Assembly: GCA_959347315.1 (NCBI GenBank)
Contig: OY365817.1
Span: forward strand, 27,649,411 to 27,713,410
Direction of reading: 5' to 3'
Length of the DNA stretch: 64,000 bases
Source: Bimastos eiseni
Lineage: Eukaryota; Annelida; Clitellata; Crassiclitellata; Lumbricidae
Shown in pieces: positions 33,961 through 48,800 of this stretch. Both the position numbers and the translations under genes were made by a program. The notes under the pieces were generated by a model. The model was not told the origin of the DNA. It made no database searches and saw only the letters and a program-made list of their open reading frames with translations. The first letter of the stretch is position 1, and every line of letters starts with the position of its first letter.

Positions 33961-36530
33961 CAAGTTACAACCGGAAAATTTGCACTGAATATGTGGGTGG
34001 AATAAGTCAATGGTGAGGGAAATTAAAGAATCTAGAACTTTCTTGAGTTGCTCACGAACACCCATAAGCAAATAATGTTTTGAAGAGGTTCAGGCTCAGA
34101 AGCTCTGACGTCATCCAGGACGATATTTGAGTAACCACATGAAAGAGATTTAGAGCATGTCTTGTTTTCGGATAATATAAACTTACCACAGTAAAATATT
34201 TGTGTCTCCTTCCTTAGAGTACTTCAAGAAAATAAACGGGTTTCATTAGATTTGTGAAATAGATAGCACTACAACAAATTCGAAATCGATCGGGCCAAGT
34301 CATGGGACACACTTTTTACTCGACTTTAAAGGACGCCGAAAACTCACCAAGATATTCCTCCAATCAGCGATTCGCTCTAACAGACCACGAAGGAATTCGG
34401 ATAAAACTGAAGATGGTGGATCTCGCTCCAAATGTTACTTAAATTTGCCCGATGACACCTAATGCTCTACGACGAACCTGCGAGTTTATAAAAGTTTCAG
34501 GAAATCTTCGCTAACGCCATGTTTACGCGTATCGCGATTACACATTGTTGAAGAGTCCACGCGCCCCAATAATAATAATTGTGTAGTGACATCTATTTAA
34601 ATTGCGCATCTTCCGACAACCAGCATTGAAATTATATGTATTAATTGCAGCCAGATTGCAACTGTGTAGGAAATTTGTTATAAAAGATTTGGTTTGTTCC
34701 AGGGGCGTCAATCCACCCTCTGAGTGATGGAGGCAAAACCTACGATCCCAAGTGTCAGGAAGGCAAGATACCCCTTAAGACTAAAAAATATGTCCCTACG
34801 TGAAGCATTGCATCCGAACGCCTCTGGTTTGTCCTCAAATAATTATCGCCAGGGAATACAGAAATTTTTCAGAGGTTTCTATGTTAAAAATTGAAATCGT
34901 AGTCTCAAAACTTCGAAGGTACCACTTGGATGCATAACGCAGGGCACTTGCTTATTCAAGAGCGTTGCGTCAAGCCAAATGAGTGATAAACGAGCAGTCC
35001 CAGGAGATCAGAATCCGATCTCCAGTGGATCATTGGAGGCAAAGTAGCTGTCGAGGCTGGTGTAGTTCCAGTCGAAAATTGAAAGGTGCAGAATTCGATG
35101 GATCAGGTTATGACTGCGTTCTTAAAGAGGTGACTGGTCAAGCTGACCATTGGATTTGGATCTTCATCAGGGATCGAAATTGACCTGTTAATTTTATTTA
35201 CAAATATGCCAAGAAATCATTCTGAGAAATCAAAGAATATCGTTCGTCCCCATTCACAAGGTGGCGCATATGAGAAAGTGGTGGTCATCTGTTCTGGTTA
35301 GCGCTCAGTCAACTCAGCGGCGATAGCTACTCAGCGACAGAAACTCGATGTCAACAGTTTCAAAGTCGTACAAAAGAGTGACTGAGTTACTATTCGGGTA
35401 CACAAACTACCGGGATTCGAACAAAAGATCATAACTGTAAACTCAGAATTTCTACAACGCCTCTGAGGCGACGACATGAATTATGGGCTGCGGTAGGCAT
35501 AGCAATAAGAGCAGTCACGGGCCTCTAAATTAGTATCTTCTATTACGTTCTATAACACAACTGTTCTCAATTTAGCCGCAGCAAAATCAGCCCCCCCCTA
35601 CTTATATATAATTATCTTGAGACGATACATTTTGAGTTAGAACGAAGTGACACAATTACTGAATGAAAAATCATTGCGAACGGCAAAGAGGAACACGAAA
35701 ATTATAATTGATAGGCTAAAAGTCTCAAATAGCGGAAACAGCAAACGACTATAATTAATATGCACACTCGGGGCGTGGCCTATATCCACTTTCAGTCAAC
35801 AGTACTAGGCTACAGTAACTGATCAATTTACTCTGACAACATCCGCAAAAGAGCAAGCGAACTTTGAACTCTGTGTTTAAAATTAGTCTGCTATAACGCT
35901 GACGCAATACGCAACGGTCAATGACGACACGTGACTCAAAATGAAGTTAGGTTTTCACGGGCAAAAGATTTAATCTCTGATCTGTTAAAATTAGACCATA
36001 AACATCCGTTCTTCCGCTACATAGGACCAAAGTCTTCGTTGAAACACACGATTTGTCAGCATCACATGATTAATAAGTCCCAATTAAAACTGATTAGGAA
36101 GAACACGGAACAGCAGTACATACTGTAGGCTTACACATAATTGTCAGAAACAAAGATGTTCGTAATTGGTGAGAGTTTTTCTGTTCCGACAATTACAGAT
36201 TTATTGGAAGTCAGTTTTCTGGTCGTTCTACAAAATGTCTCTCTGTAAAAAAAAAGAGAGTCAAACGCCTATGTTCAGCTAACAACCCTTCTTCCCAACA
36301 GTCTCTGAACATGCCAATAAATTATGAATTTATAACCGATAATAAAGCATGTCCTACATCTTCTCACTTCATTCCAACTCCTCTCCACTCATCAACTAAG
36401 ATACACAGCAACACTCAAAATGAGTAACACACTGGGATAGGCCTACAGAGCTGCTGAGGAATAAGTTCGATGATTCCCGTATGAGCCACTGTAAGGTTGA
36501 CTAGTCTTTCATTCGCTAAGTGGCTGCATT
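33960..36530. other. Intergenic, mostly unassigned
   Basis: 34690-34800 carries a repeat beginning GGGGCGTCAATCCACCCTCT (copies at 58630-58740 and, reversed, 44210-44340). 34920-35160 is a LINE 3' fragment matching 13560-13740. 35250-36520 shows no gene; short frames there have no recognisable domain. Confidence 0.5.
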
Positions 36531-38590
36531 GGTTAAATTAGATCCATGGGGTGGTGCCAGTCCCAAGCTAGGATAAACGAGGAGGCGACGCCCACACATC
36601 TTCCTCATGACACGACGTCATTAAACAGTAACTATCACCAGTCGCCAGTTACACTTCATATTTAACATAAGGCTGACTAATTATTTGAATTGAGCAGCTA
36701 GCTGCCTCTCCCTGTCTTATACCAGTCTGAACAATGGTCTAATAACAGATTGTTTTTTTGCAGCGCCATTGTATTGCGCATAGGGCACTATTCCATAATT
36801 TATATAAATCACCAATAAACAAGAAAGATGTAACAAAATTTGCACTTTTAATAACAGATTCTACAATCAGAGCTTAAAAACACTTCTGATGTTCACTACA
36901 AATATAACACTCATGCAATTAATAACCGGGCGATGATGGCAACACCATGGGACTTGTTCCTTCCAAGTGCCATGTTTCGATGTCATTGTTTCTTGTCCTT
37001 AAAATATACTAGTATATTTTAAGAACTTCTCAGTTCAACCAAACAGTTTCTAATAATTTACAAATACACACACCCCGTGCACAGCATTTAAACAAGACCA
37101 AATCATGACAATCAAGCATGGTAACTAGTTGAGAACACCCTGGCCCAACTGGTGGTCTTATTGAACACACTGGGGCCTCCTTTGACCCATCGGGGACTGC
37201 CAGTTTCGACCATATGCATACCGTGGGTCTATGGAACAATGGTTGGGGAGCACCAAGTCGATTACGTTACTCGTTGCAATGTAAACAAGACTTTATACAC
37301 TATGAACTTAAGTCTAACAAGAGTTTGTAGATAGACAGAGATACATACTTGCACACACAAAGATAAAGATTAACCAACAGGTAGACAGACCGACAGACAG
37401 ACAGATAATAGAAACACTAAAGAAAAAACAATGAAATAAATGTGAATGTCTTAGTAAAATAATAAACGATCGATTAAATGATCAATTGTTCGATCAGAGT
37501 CAACAAACTTTTCAACATAACTACAGTCAGAATGTTTCGACGAGCACAGAACGAATATCAGCTTTGAAAAGGTTTTGGCAGAGTTACCAACTGACTAACA
37601 AGTGTTAACTAGTATTTGTCAGCAAATATTCATTAGCCAATACTTGTTGAAATGAGCTTATTAACCAGTACTAACTATTGCTTCTTAACGATTACTTCTT
37701 AACAAATACTTCTTAACGATTACTTGTTAGCGAGAAATAGTTATTGTTAACGATTACTTGTTAACAACTACTTTTTAGCGACTAATTGTTAACAAGTAGA
37801 TGTTTCTAGTGTCAGAGTTGTTTAAGTGAGGGCGGCTACCCTTGAAATCGTATGAAAAGAATGAACTGGTTGGTGCTCTTCTAGTCCCAAGAAGTCAGTT
37901 GTGTCTCATAACAAGGTCGCCATCGCTGTCAATTCTACAATCATAAACAATACAATACAATACAATGCAAGACTGTAATCAGAGATGAAAAGTGAAAGAG
38001 TAACATAATCATCTGAGGCACAATATTGGACAAAGCAGTCATTTGAGATGCAATATGGGACAACACAATCACCCAAATACAACACATGAGTCAGGACCAT
38101 ACATGCAACCAATAGACATACAACGAGATGTAATAAACAGAGTTGAAACAGGACATTCGAATGCAACAGAACATTGTAATGCAACAAGACCTTAGAATGG
38201 GACAGAACATATAAGTACTATTAAAAAACTCAAGAAGCCTGAAGGGTTAATAATTCTTTCAGGTTAACTAGCTATGGTTCCCAGAAAGCGTTTGCACGAC
38301 TAAATATCTTAAATGGTGCACTTTTATTTAGCATATGAACAGTTTAAATTACACTCTTAAATCTTAACTTTTACCTTAATTATCAGCAAGGAATATGACA
38401 AAAAAACTTCTTAGAGTTTGAAAATGACAAATGTGAATTTTATTCACAATTGTGTAGTCTTAAACAGGACTCAGTGGGCCAGAAAATTATCGTCGCCGGG
38501 CCAGAAATGGCCCCTGGGCTGGCTCTTAAGGGCCTCCGGGCTGGCCCATTATGGCCCCTGGGCTGGCCCTTTGACTCCTTCAATGTATTC
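36530..38590. other. Intergenic, repeats only
   Basis: 36535-36620 is a copy of the GGTGCCAGTCCCAAGC repeat. 37330-37410 is ACAGAC simple sequence. 37560-37800 is a degenerate array of ACTTGTTAACGATTACTTCT. 37930-38200 is a weak repeat built on ACAATACAATGC and 'CAATATGGGACAA'. 38495-38570 is a three-unit GGCCCCTGGGCTGGC array. No gene found. Confidence 0.6.
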
Positions 38591-38880
38591 AAATTCATCT
38601 CCATCTTATGTTGCTTCACTCGTTACACCTTGTTCATCTCCTCAATCCAGACGAGGACTACGATCTTCCTCTAAAGCTGACTTTGTTGTAATACGAACAG
38701 TTCGAAAATTCGGAAACCGAGCATTTGCATTAGCATGCTCGGCAGAATGGAATAAACTGCAATAATCGCAAATCGTCGACAGTGTCACTCTTCAAAATTA
38801 ACCTTAAAACTCTTCTATTCAAGATTTATTATGACTAGACTTTTCTGTTATGCGCTTTTGTGCAAGATTCATTTTGTTTA
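38590..38880 (+). mobile_element. Non-LTR retrotransposon C-terminal fragment
   Basis: Frame 38418-38765 ends with RRGLRSSSKADFVVIRTVRK then FGNRAFALACSAEWNKLQ and stop. This is the RxLRSS...(P)RT...GxRAFxxAxPxxWNxLP block at the end of many CR1/L2-type ORF2 proteins. Followed by GTGCATTATAAATGACAGTA and AATAATAATG, a typical 3' tail. The strand is opposite to STAT and RXR. Confidence 0.75.
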
Positions 38881-39881
38881 GGTGCATTATAAATGACAGT
38901 AATTAAATAATAATGATAGTAATAACAATAATAATGATATTAAAACCCTGCAATGTAATAATATCTGTTGATTTTAGAAGACAAATAGTTGAAAAGCAAC
39001 ATTGCTTGACCCCAGAAAGCCCCACAAAAGGTCATCGGCCGAGAATTACATCAGATAATGTACAAAGTTAGGTTAGCTTCTATGGCGCCACTACTGTCAA
39101 GCATAACAAAGCACCAACTGGCAGCACCAAGGAAAGGATTATGACAAAACGAAAGCACCCAACATTTTGTGTGAACCAAACCTCTGAGTGATTGCAACCA
39201 AATCACGCGGAACCACGCAGTTGAGCAAGAACTCTACAGGAAAAGAAAAATGGCCAGCTTCAGTTAGTCATTTCACAGACCAACTCATCATACCACCCAT
39301 ATGAAAAAGTACAGAAAAAGTTTAAAAGATATGCAAAATGAAAAAAAGTACAGATAATGCACACAATCCAGTAAAGTACACAAGAAAACACAAAAAGAAA
39401 TGCACAAAAGCAAATAAATACAAGACAATTGCAAACCGGAAAGCAAAGAAAGCATTGAGAATTCAAGTGTAAATCAGATTGTGAATGGAAAAAAAAGACA
39501 ACAGGTAAAAAACAAGATAAAGAAGATGAAAGAACAAATATATAAGGACAGGAAGGACAGAATGAATATAATACATGAAGGTCAATCTATGAGACAGGAA
39601 GGAAAACTATCTATAGGCTACACACACAAAAAAAACATTCTGTTTTATCCATTTATCATAGACAAAGAGGACGAAATACAGGACAAAGATGGACAAAATA
39701 CAACACGAGGACAACATACAACACAGCAAGGACAACATACAACACAGCAAGGACAATATACAATACAGAAAAAGGCAAAAATATCTATTTTGAACGTTTT
39801 TCCCTAGACAGAGAGGGAAAAAAACCAGGGCTGAAGTCAACGTCGAGAATGCAGACCCTGACCCCAATTGGCAAGCAAGAC
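38880..39881. other. Region downstream of STAT (probable 3' UTR and intergenic)
   Basis: Directly downstream of the STAT stop on the minus strand, so part should be its 3' UTR. 39700-39770 carries a three-unit 21-bp repeat (GGACAACATACAACACAGCA). No other feature recognised. Confidence 0.5.
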
Positions 39882-42800
39882 TCACGTGAGCATCGACTCG
39901 GCGTCAATGTCGAGGTCACCAAGGTAGTCCTCGAGCAGCGAAGGAGTGTTGACAAGCGGGAAGGTGATGCTCCCTGGAGGAAGATGGGTGAGAGGCAGAT
40001 GCTGGGCTGGATGAGGAGTGGTATCGAAGGAGATCGGCTGGAAGAAAGAAAGATAGACACATTGAATTGATGATATTGGGTGGTAGTGGTATTTTCGGTA
40101 TAAGCATCAATTAGTGATAATGGCTGATGGTGGTTTATTTGAGGTGATGGTATTGATTACATATGGTGGTGGTGATAGATATGCTGGCATGAAAACTGGT
40201 GTAAATTGGTGCACATTAGTGAAAATATGTGTGGATTGGTGTAAACATGCATGAATTGGTGTAAATTGGCACAAACCAGTGTGAATACGTGTAAACTGGT
40301 GTAAATTGGTTTATATATGTGTGGCTGGGTGTAGATTGGTGTAAATAAGTGCAAATATGTGTGGATTGGTGTAAATCGGTGTAAACAGATGTAAATTGGA
40401 GTAAACTGATGTAAATTGGCTACTACCTGTGGTATGACCGTAGCCATGGGTCGCATCTGGTTCATCATCGTCGGAATTTCGATCTGACTCGCGTCTTCAT
40501 CTGCGATGTCATCGATCGTTTCCGTAATCGTCGACAGAGGAGGATTCATCGGAGAGAACGGAGTGCTCGCGTTGCTCTGAGGGGACGGGGGGCAGCTGTC
40601 GGTACTGTCCTGGCGTACACGGCGGTTCGGATTCCTACGAGAGAAATCAATCAGTCAGACAGTCAATCAATCAGCCAATCAAACAACAAATCAATCTCCT
40701 CAATTAATCAATGCCTGCCAATCAATCAATCAACTACAGTCAATCCATAAAATGAATGACTAAATCAATAACTTAGAATGCTACAGTTGCCAATTGTGAG
40801 AGAATTTAAAATAATTTCTTACTCTGTTAAGAATATTTCGATTGTCAATTTTCCACTTATGTAGTCATCTTTCAAAGCCATTTCTCCAATGGCTAAAACA
40901 ACAGAAAGAAACAACCTGAATTAATGAGAAAACAGACACATACTAAGTCCTCAATCGACTACGGTCTTTCACTAGTATACTCCTCCTTTGATCAACGAAA
41001 AACTAATATGTCTGACTTCTTTAGGGGTAATTATTATTACGGTTCGTAGTAGTAGCAGGGAGTAACTAGATTTTAATTATATTAAATCTTAATGAATAAA
41101 AAAAAAGTAATAAGTTTTAATGGTAACGAGCGAGTGCTAATGGTAGCGAGTCTTAATGGTAGCGAGCGAATGGCTGTGAGCAAGTGTTAATTGTAGTAAG
41201 CAACTGTTAATTGTAGTGAGCAAGTATCAATGGTAGTGAGTGAGTGTCAATGTCAGCAAGCACGTATCGATGGTCGCGAGCGAGTGTTAATTGGGTAGCG
41301 AGCGTCTAGGTCTTACCTTGTCCACATAAATGAGAGAAGAAGACATTCTCAAAGAGTTTGTTCGGCCAAAGGAAACGCAGCAGTCGTTTCTTTTGACCCG
41401 GATTCATATAGTCGGCCACCTCCATTGCGTTTAGGATCGTCGGAAGTGTCTTCTCCTGTATTTCCTTCGGTGTTAGGTAGTCCTTGACGTGAAACAGTTT
41501 CTTCTGACCTGTTTGCAAGAAGAAGTCTGGCTATTACAAAAGCTTTACTGAGTCAAACGACTTTTAACTCCTATGCTACACGGATCGAAAGCCTGCATAA
41601 CTAATCCAGAATAGATTGTGATGTAAAAATTCTAAATTGTGATGTAAAATCAACATCATAATTCAGAATAGTTCTGGAAAAGGATCTATTGAACTAGTAT
41701 TAAATACTGTTCATTACTAATTGCATCACTATTTAAGAAGATTATGAACTATTTAAATAGTTCTCTTTACATAACTATTTCTAAACAGTGAATTAGATAC
41801 TTATGAACAATTAAAAACCTATTTAAATACTGTTTACTATTCGACTAGTACCCAACACAGGGTGGGCGTACCTGTGGCTGGATCTCTTTCGACGAAGGAC
41901 AAGGTCAAGTATCCGCTGACATCTGACCTCTGACTCACTTCGATGTTTGTCTCACTAAAGCGCAGCAGGAAAGTCCCTGGTTCCATTTCCATCAACTTAC
42001 TCCTCACATCATCCTTCGAAATGAAGCCATAGATGGACCTACAGTTAAGAAAATAATATGATATTCAGTCCAACAACAACATCATCATCATCATCATCAT
42101 CATCATCCTCAACCATCATCTTCAATCATTCATCATCATCTTCAATTAATGATTCACAGGGACGGCGATCCCAAGTTTTGAGGGGGACAAGTCCCCCAAC
42201 CTTTTACCTAGATGGGACAATTCATACATGTGTCCCTCCACATTTCCAACTCCTCTCATTGGGTGTCTCCCACCTGTCAAGCGAAATCGCCGCCTCTGCT
42301 GATTCACTATAAAATTACTATATCAGCGCCTTAATCCCCACTGTATTTCATCCTACCCGGCCGTCAGTTGCTATCCGGCATTTTTTTTAATTTAGATGCC
42401 TTCAACAGATTATGTAGCCCATTTAGATGTTTTTGTTCGTACCTGTCGTGCGTTTGCAGGCGTCTGATTAAAGAATATACTTACTTACTTACCTATCCTC
42501 TTCAATCACCATAATCTTCAACCATCATCATATTCAATCATAATTTACCATCAAATTCAATCATAATTTACCATCATATTCAATCATAATTTACCATCAT
42601 CTTCAATCATTATCATCCTCAATCGTCGTCTTCAATCACCATCTTCATCATCATCACTATACAATAAGATACATCATTGGAATTGTGACTGCATTTACTG
42701 TATTAATTCAAAATTCAATTTTGTCGAAAAACAAACAGGTACATTTATCATTTGTAACACATCTCACAGTTACATGAAACATTGGATCCTTAGGTTAGAT

Positions 42801-45800
42801 TGGACTATTATACAACAGGGCCGCACCCATCTTGCCACTCCCTCTTTATTCGATCCTTGACGAGATTGAGATTCGCCCAGAACCACTTCCAAAAACTGAA
42901 GTCCCGTTGTGGCAGTTTGTCCTGTCGAAATGTTAAAAAACAAAGAACATAAGACAATGTAAAGGTCAACGACAAAGGTAAAATGATCGTTTACAAAACT
43001 CTATGCTCTATGGAAACGCATAGGAAGCCAATAAAGTGAAAGTTAGACATTTAATAGCAAGGCTCGGAGAGGTCTAGTTATCGTCACCTGCAATATAGTT
43101 CTAATTTCATTGTTAATTACCTTGATGAGCTGCTTCTCTGAGATGGCCAAATCGTTAAAGTTTAGATTGCTCTTTTCACCTGTACAGTAAAATTGCAGAA
43201 AAAAATGCAACAATTCATTGATAATTAATTATATCGAGCAATAATATGAAGAAATTTTCATTAATTTTTAAGCAGTCAACATTAAGCATTTTACCAAGTC
43301 CTTTGAATCTACTCCAGAATCTACAATTCTAACTTAATCTAATACAAGAAGCCTGGACGTTGAACCAATGCACCTCAAACACTAAAACCCTTACCCTGGC
43401 AAATAAGAGAGGGTGGTCGATCCCCTCAAACAATCAATCAATGAATGAAACTTGATATAGTATCAATTCACGAAATCTACTGAGAGGGGCTCCCAGTCCA
43501 ATCTTGACCAAAGAAGACAGATTTCAGAGCAGAATAGAAACAGGACAGAGAAATTTTTAGGGAAGAGCGAAAGAACGACTGGAGAACCTTACGAGGGATA
43601 CGCATATCGAACTCGAGTCTTCAGCTCAGTGCCCCAGTGTGTCATTTATCACTCACCCCCTCCCATACTATACTATACTATATAATGTATATCATTAAAA
43701 TCAATATCAATATAAAATACCATACTATAGAGCAACAATGAGATTTCTTGGCTCGATTTGACATAATGACACTTACGGAAGGCCATCTTGGCCAGATAGT
43801 GGAGGTGGTCCTCTGTGAGACCACGTCCGGTGAACTGGTGGAAAAGGGCGTTCAGCACCGCTGCTACCTCGCGCCACGTCACCACCTCGCGGTACTGGAA
43901 AGGGGTGCGGCACTAAGCGAAGAAACAGATCCAGTTTTGCTCAGGGTACACAAAATCATAACTAAAAATAAAATCAGTCCAGTGACTAATTGAATTCATA
44001 ATTGTAATCTAAAAATTTGTTGAGAGTCAAGTGCGAGGCACCATTAGACATTATATGTATGTTAGTTGCCAGAGGGACTTGAGAGAGGCAGCACAGCAGA
44101 GGCGTCCACATACGGGGTCTGGAGGCTAATGCACAATTGCACATCAATCAATCAATCAATGAAACTTGATATAGCACCAATTCACCCCTTACCTGAAAGT
44201 CTTCAATTTCAGATTTCAGGTATGGGAGTATTTTTTTTAGTCTTATGGGGGATATCTTGCACTCCTGACACTTGGGGACCCATTGGGCTTGACTCCATCA
44301 CTCAGAGGGTGGGGGAATTGACGCCCCTGCAGCACAGAATCTAATCATGCAGGATTGTAATTATCATGATCTAACCTAATATAATGGCTTCTGCAGCGCC
44401 GTTATCATAATAATAATCCATTACACAAACGTGGTTGAAACCTGATCAATCAGTCTGCTTTTTTGTTCATTATAATTACCTTCACTCAAGATAATGAGAT
44501 ACATTATTAATCAGTATTATTATTACTGTCGTCAAGGGGTCATTTTATTATTATTGTGGTCAAGGAGGTCAGCATTTTATCATCACGGTCGTTAAGGGCT
44601 ATTACTTTATTATAACAGTTATTAAGGGGTCATTACTTATTATTACTGTCATTAAGTGGGTCATTATTTATTATCACTGTCATTAAGGGGTCATTATTTC
44701 ATTATAACAGTCTTAAATGGGTCAGTATTTGCTATTACTTTTGCTATGGGTCATTATTTACTATTGCTGTCATTAAGTGGGTCATTAATTGTTATTACTG
44801 TCCCTAGGGGTACATATTTACTACTACTGTCATTAAGTGGGTCATTATTATTGTCGCTGATCAGACCTCCTCTGAGTAAGCGGCATCCCAGATGAGGGTT
44901 CCCTTTGCCATTATCTCCTGCGAAGTCTGACTTGTGAGGATCACTGGAAGAGAAATGACCTAACAGAGCAGAAGACAGACACACAAATTCACACAACAGA
45001 ACAGCATCAGAAAGAAATGTATAAAAAGAAGACGAAGTACCAGAGTATAACATTCATTACGCTAGTTACTCATATGGCAAAGAATCAGCTTAAAACCAGA
45101 CTTCTGGTTCTGTGTCACCTCAAACTCCGCCACTGTTCGCACTTTGGCAGTGCCAGTCCCAAACTGGATGAAGGAGGAGGGCAACGCTAATGATATTTGT
45201 CATCACAACTCAAAGTGGACATTCTGTCTCCTCATCTTTGCAACTCTTTCAGCGAGACCGTCTTTCGCCCTAAACTGAAAACTTACCTCATCCAAATCTA
45301 TGATCCATGGCTCTTAAAATAATGGCTGCTTGGCTTCATTCAATCATTCTGAGAATTTATATAGCACCCCTTCAAGAAACCTACTCTAGAGCGATCCCAG
45401 GTCAGAAATGCATGAATAAAAGGACTCCAGTGATTTATAAAACCATCGCTGTGACACATACATATCACAGCAGCCAAATTGTCAAAATGGCAGAATAGGA
45501 GCAGTCATGCTAGTCCAGATCACTCGGAATGGGTCTACTCTCCTTAAAACTGTTCTTTTCAGTCGTACGGGGGTGAGGTGCGCTCCTGAGCAGTAACCTC
45601 AAAGGGGCACCATAAAAATTTTCATAATGAATGAAAACGTTCTCAGAATTGTACAACAGAGGTCATCAAACTAACCCAGATCACACCACAAACCTTGAGC
45701 AGAATGGGTCAACTACTCTCAAAACTGTCCTTTTCAGCAGTGATGAGGTCAGGAGTGCTTCTGAGTAGTAACCTCAAAGGTGTGCTATATGAATCTTCAT

Positions 45801-48800
45801 AATGCACAAATGTAAAAGTTCTCAAAATGGCACAATAGAAAGCTATATAAGTCTAGCCCAGCCCAGATCACATCACAAACCTTGAGCGGAATCGGTCTGT
45901 TGCAAATGTTGATCATCGTAAAGAAGACAAACGCGAACTTCTGATCAGTAACGAGTTCCTCGTTGCGTCCGCGGTCCGGGCGCTTGATATTCCGCAGTTG
46001 GATGCTGTAAAACTGAGCAACGCAGGCGTTGTTTGAGTGATGAACCGTGAAACTCTTCTCATCACCATTGATGATTTCGCAAGCGCCTGAAATGAATGTG
46101 TCAGCTGTTGGAATGTCCTTCTCAAAGAACAACGCCATCTTCACTCGTGGTTTACTGAAGTCCAGACCGAACGCCTTCCCTCCCAGAATTCTACAACAGA
46201 TTGAGCAAGTAAGACTCTCATTATCATTACTGATATTATTATTATCATTACAAATATTATTCATATTGTCAATACATTTATTATTTGTTGTCATCATTAT
46301 TTGACCCAAGATTAACCAAGATTAAGAACATAAGCCAACGTGGGTCCCACCAGCCGGAACAGCCTCCCCTTCCTCTTTGGGAGGAACTGCTCTCTCTTCC
46401 ATGCTGCCTTCTGGAGGAGCCTGAATGATTTCCTGTTCTCTGTTTAGCTGTTACGTCTTTAGTCATGAGCGCCTCTGATATCGAGTGGCGCTATATAGGT
46501 GATTTGCTGCAATTACAATCTCAAACACACTCCTGTTGCACATGATGGTCTCCCTGTTTGAATTTTAATACCATGAACTGCAACAAAATACCAGCAACTT
46601 CTATTAACCAATCATTGATACTCTCCTTTTCCCCATTGGATGGAAAACTGCAATACATGTGGTTATTGGCGTGTTTTAAGACATTTCCATGCTGAGAGTA
46701 CCAATTAATAGTTTATTCTGCAAGCGGCACTATATAAATCTAAAGACACAATATGATTACCTGACAGCCATGCTGAAGTTTGCGCTTCGCCCACTCCCCA
46801 CTTTTAGGATCCGATCCGGAATATTCTGTTCCACAACAAAGGTCCTGAAATTTAAGACATTCCAGAAAATTCCGCTTAACAAACATATGAGACAATAATT
46901 ATTTTCTGCTTAGAGGTATACACAGGGAATTTAAAAAATCGTCTGCAGAATAATAAAATAAATTATGGGATAACAGTTCCCTTTTATGCAAGCGTTGGAA
47001 AACTATTCCATTCGATCGTTGCTTGGTGCTGTCAGGTTGGGAGAACCTATGAGGAGTTTCTCTTGAAGTGATGACACTATATAATGATAATTATTATTAT
47101 TATTATTAGTATATGCGCAGCAGATTCGTATGGTGCGATTAGAGAGCACGAATGAGCTGTAATGATTGGTTACGTTTAGGTCAAGAGAAACAAGTTCCCG
47201 GTGGATTGAAAATTGTGACTCTCGTGAATAAGCTGTGTCCCTGTGCTCAGCTTTATCGAGTGGCGCTTTAGAAGTTTGAAGTTTACGATTATGATAATTA
47301 ATATGCCATGGCAGGTTGATTGACAGGCCATAGCTAGATGATTGACAGGTCATAGCTGGATGATTGACAGGCCATGTTGATTGACAGGCCATGGCTGGTT
47401 GATTGACAGGCCATAGCTATAGTTGATTGACAGGCCATAGCTAGATGATTGACAGGCCATAGCTGGTTGAATGACAATTATAACTGGTTGATTGACAACT
47501 ATGGCTATAGTTGATTGACAGGCCATAGCTATAGTTGATTGACAGGCATACTTTCGCAGGTGCATCGGTAGGTAGTCACTGGTGAGTTCCTTCAAAACGG
47601 TCTGGATCTGTTGTTTCTTGCGGTCATCCTGGAAGTTCACCTTATTCAGCAGAACGAGAAGCTGTTCCACCTGTTGGATCATCCGATAGAGCAGCTCGCC
47701 TCCCTGATCACAACTAATGCAAAACACCCAGAAGTCAAGAAAACCGCACCAACTCTCGGCGCGACAAATTACATTGATCCTTGTGTAACATTAACAGTTT
47801 GGACCAGCTTTAGGCAGTTTAACTGGAATTAGAGGCGCTATATAATATCATAAATAACATACGATGCAATACAATGCAAGGTAGATGGATGGTTATTGGT
47901 TTTTTTATGGACTCTGGAAGAACAATGTCAAAATACAGTAATATTGTATTGTATTGGTTGGTGATAATAAAAATTATTTAAATTTCAAACTGACAAACCG
48001 CAGTATGATTACAAACACAATATGAACTAATGGTGAAAAAGTGTTTATGGGAGTCGAATTTGACTGTCGGCAGCCAAGCAAGGCGTCCATCACGTTATAC
48101 ATCTAATTTAACCAGCGCCACAGCCTAACGAAAAAAGACTAGTCAACCTTATGAGGAATACAGGTTTCAAATTCGGTTCCTCAGCTCTGCACCCCAGTGT
48201 GTTCTCCCTAGCCCCACACCATAGCAAAAGAAGAACTAGTTAACCTTACGAGGGATACATATGGTCAAGGCATGTATAAACGAGCAGTCGTTCGGAGTGG
48301 GCAAAGGACTCACATTCTGTCGAGGACTTCTAGGCTTCCTTTGCGAGGCTGAACGAGGCCAGTGATGGCCTGCTTCTGCTCGAGATGCCACTTCAAGATC
48401 TCCTGCCAGATCAGCTGCAGAATGTTGGCCTCTTCGATCGCAAGGCGAATGTGCGTGTCGATCATGGCCTGCAATCGAACCAGATCAAGCCACTCTTAAT
48501 TAATTATAATAATAATAGTAATAATAATATTTATTTTTATAATAATAATAATAGTAGAACAGTAACAATTACAATAACAGCAATAATGGAAATGGTAATA
48601 AATAATAATCACACTAATAATAATAATTATTATAATGACAAAAAGAGTAATAAATAAAAATAATTAAAAAAATGGCAATTTATATGGTGGCATAATGCGA
48701 CCATGCCACCACAAGGGTTCCTCACAAACAACTAGCAGGCAGAAAATTACCCATTTGAGATCTGAAAATTACCACTTTGACAGGAAACAATTACTTCTGT

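Noticed and set aside
43890..43912. Acceptor at TTTCCAG within STAT exon 12
   Set aside because: The upstream TTCGCTTAG acceptor keeps frame and adds CRTPFQ, which fits the conserved (R)VPF before the linker domain.
44860..44960. Acceptor at CTTCCAG within STAT exon 11
   Set aside because: Using it breaks frame and loses SLPV; the upstream CTGTTAG acceptor gives VISLPVILTSQ, matching the STAT DNA-binding domain.
47290..47551. CRISPR-like array of 22-24 base repeats
   Set aside because: Repeats are directly adjacent with no unique spacers, in a spliced eukaryotic gene; it is a minisatellite.
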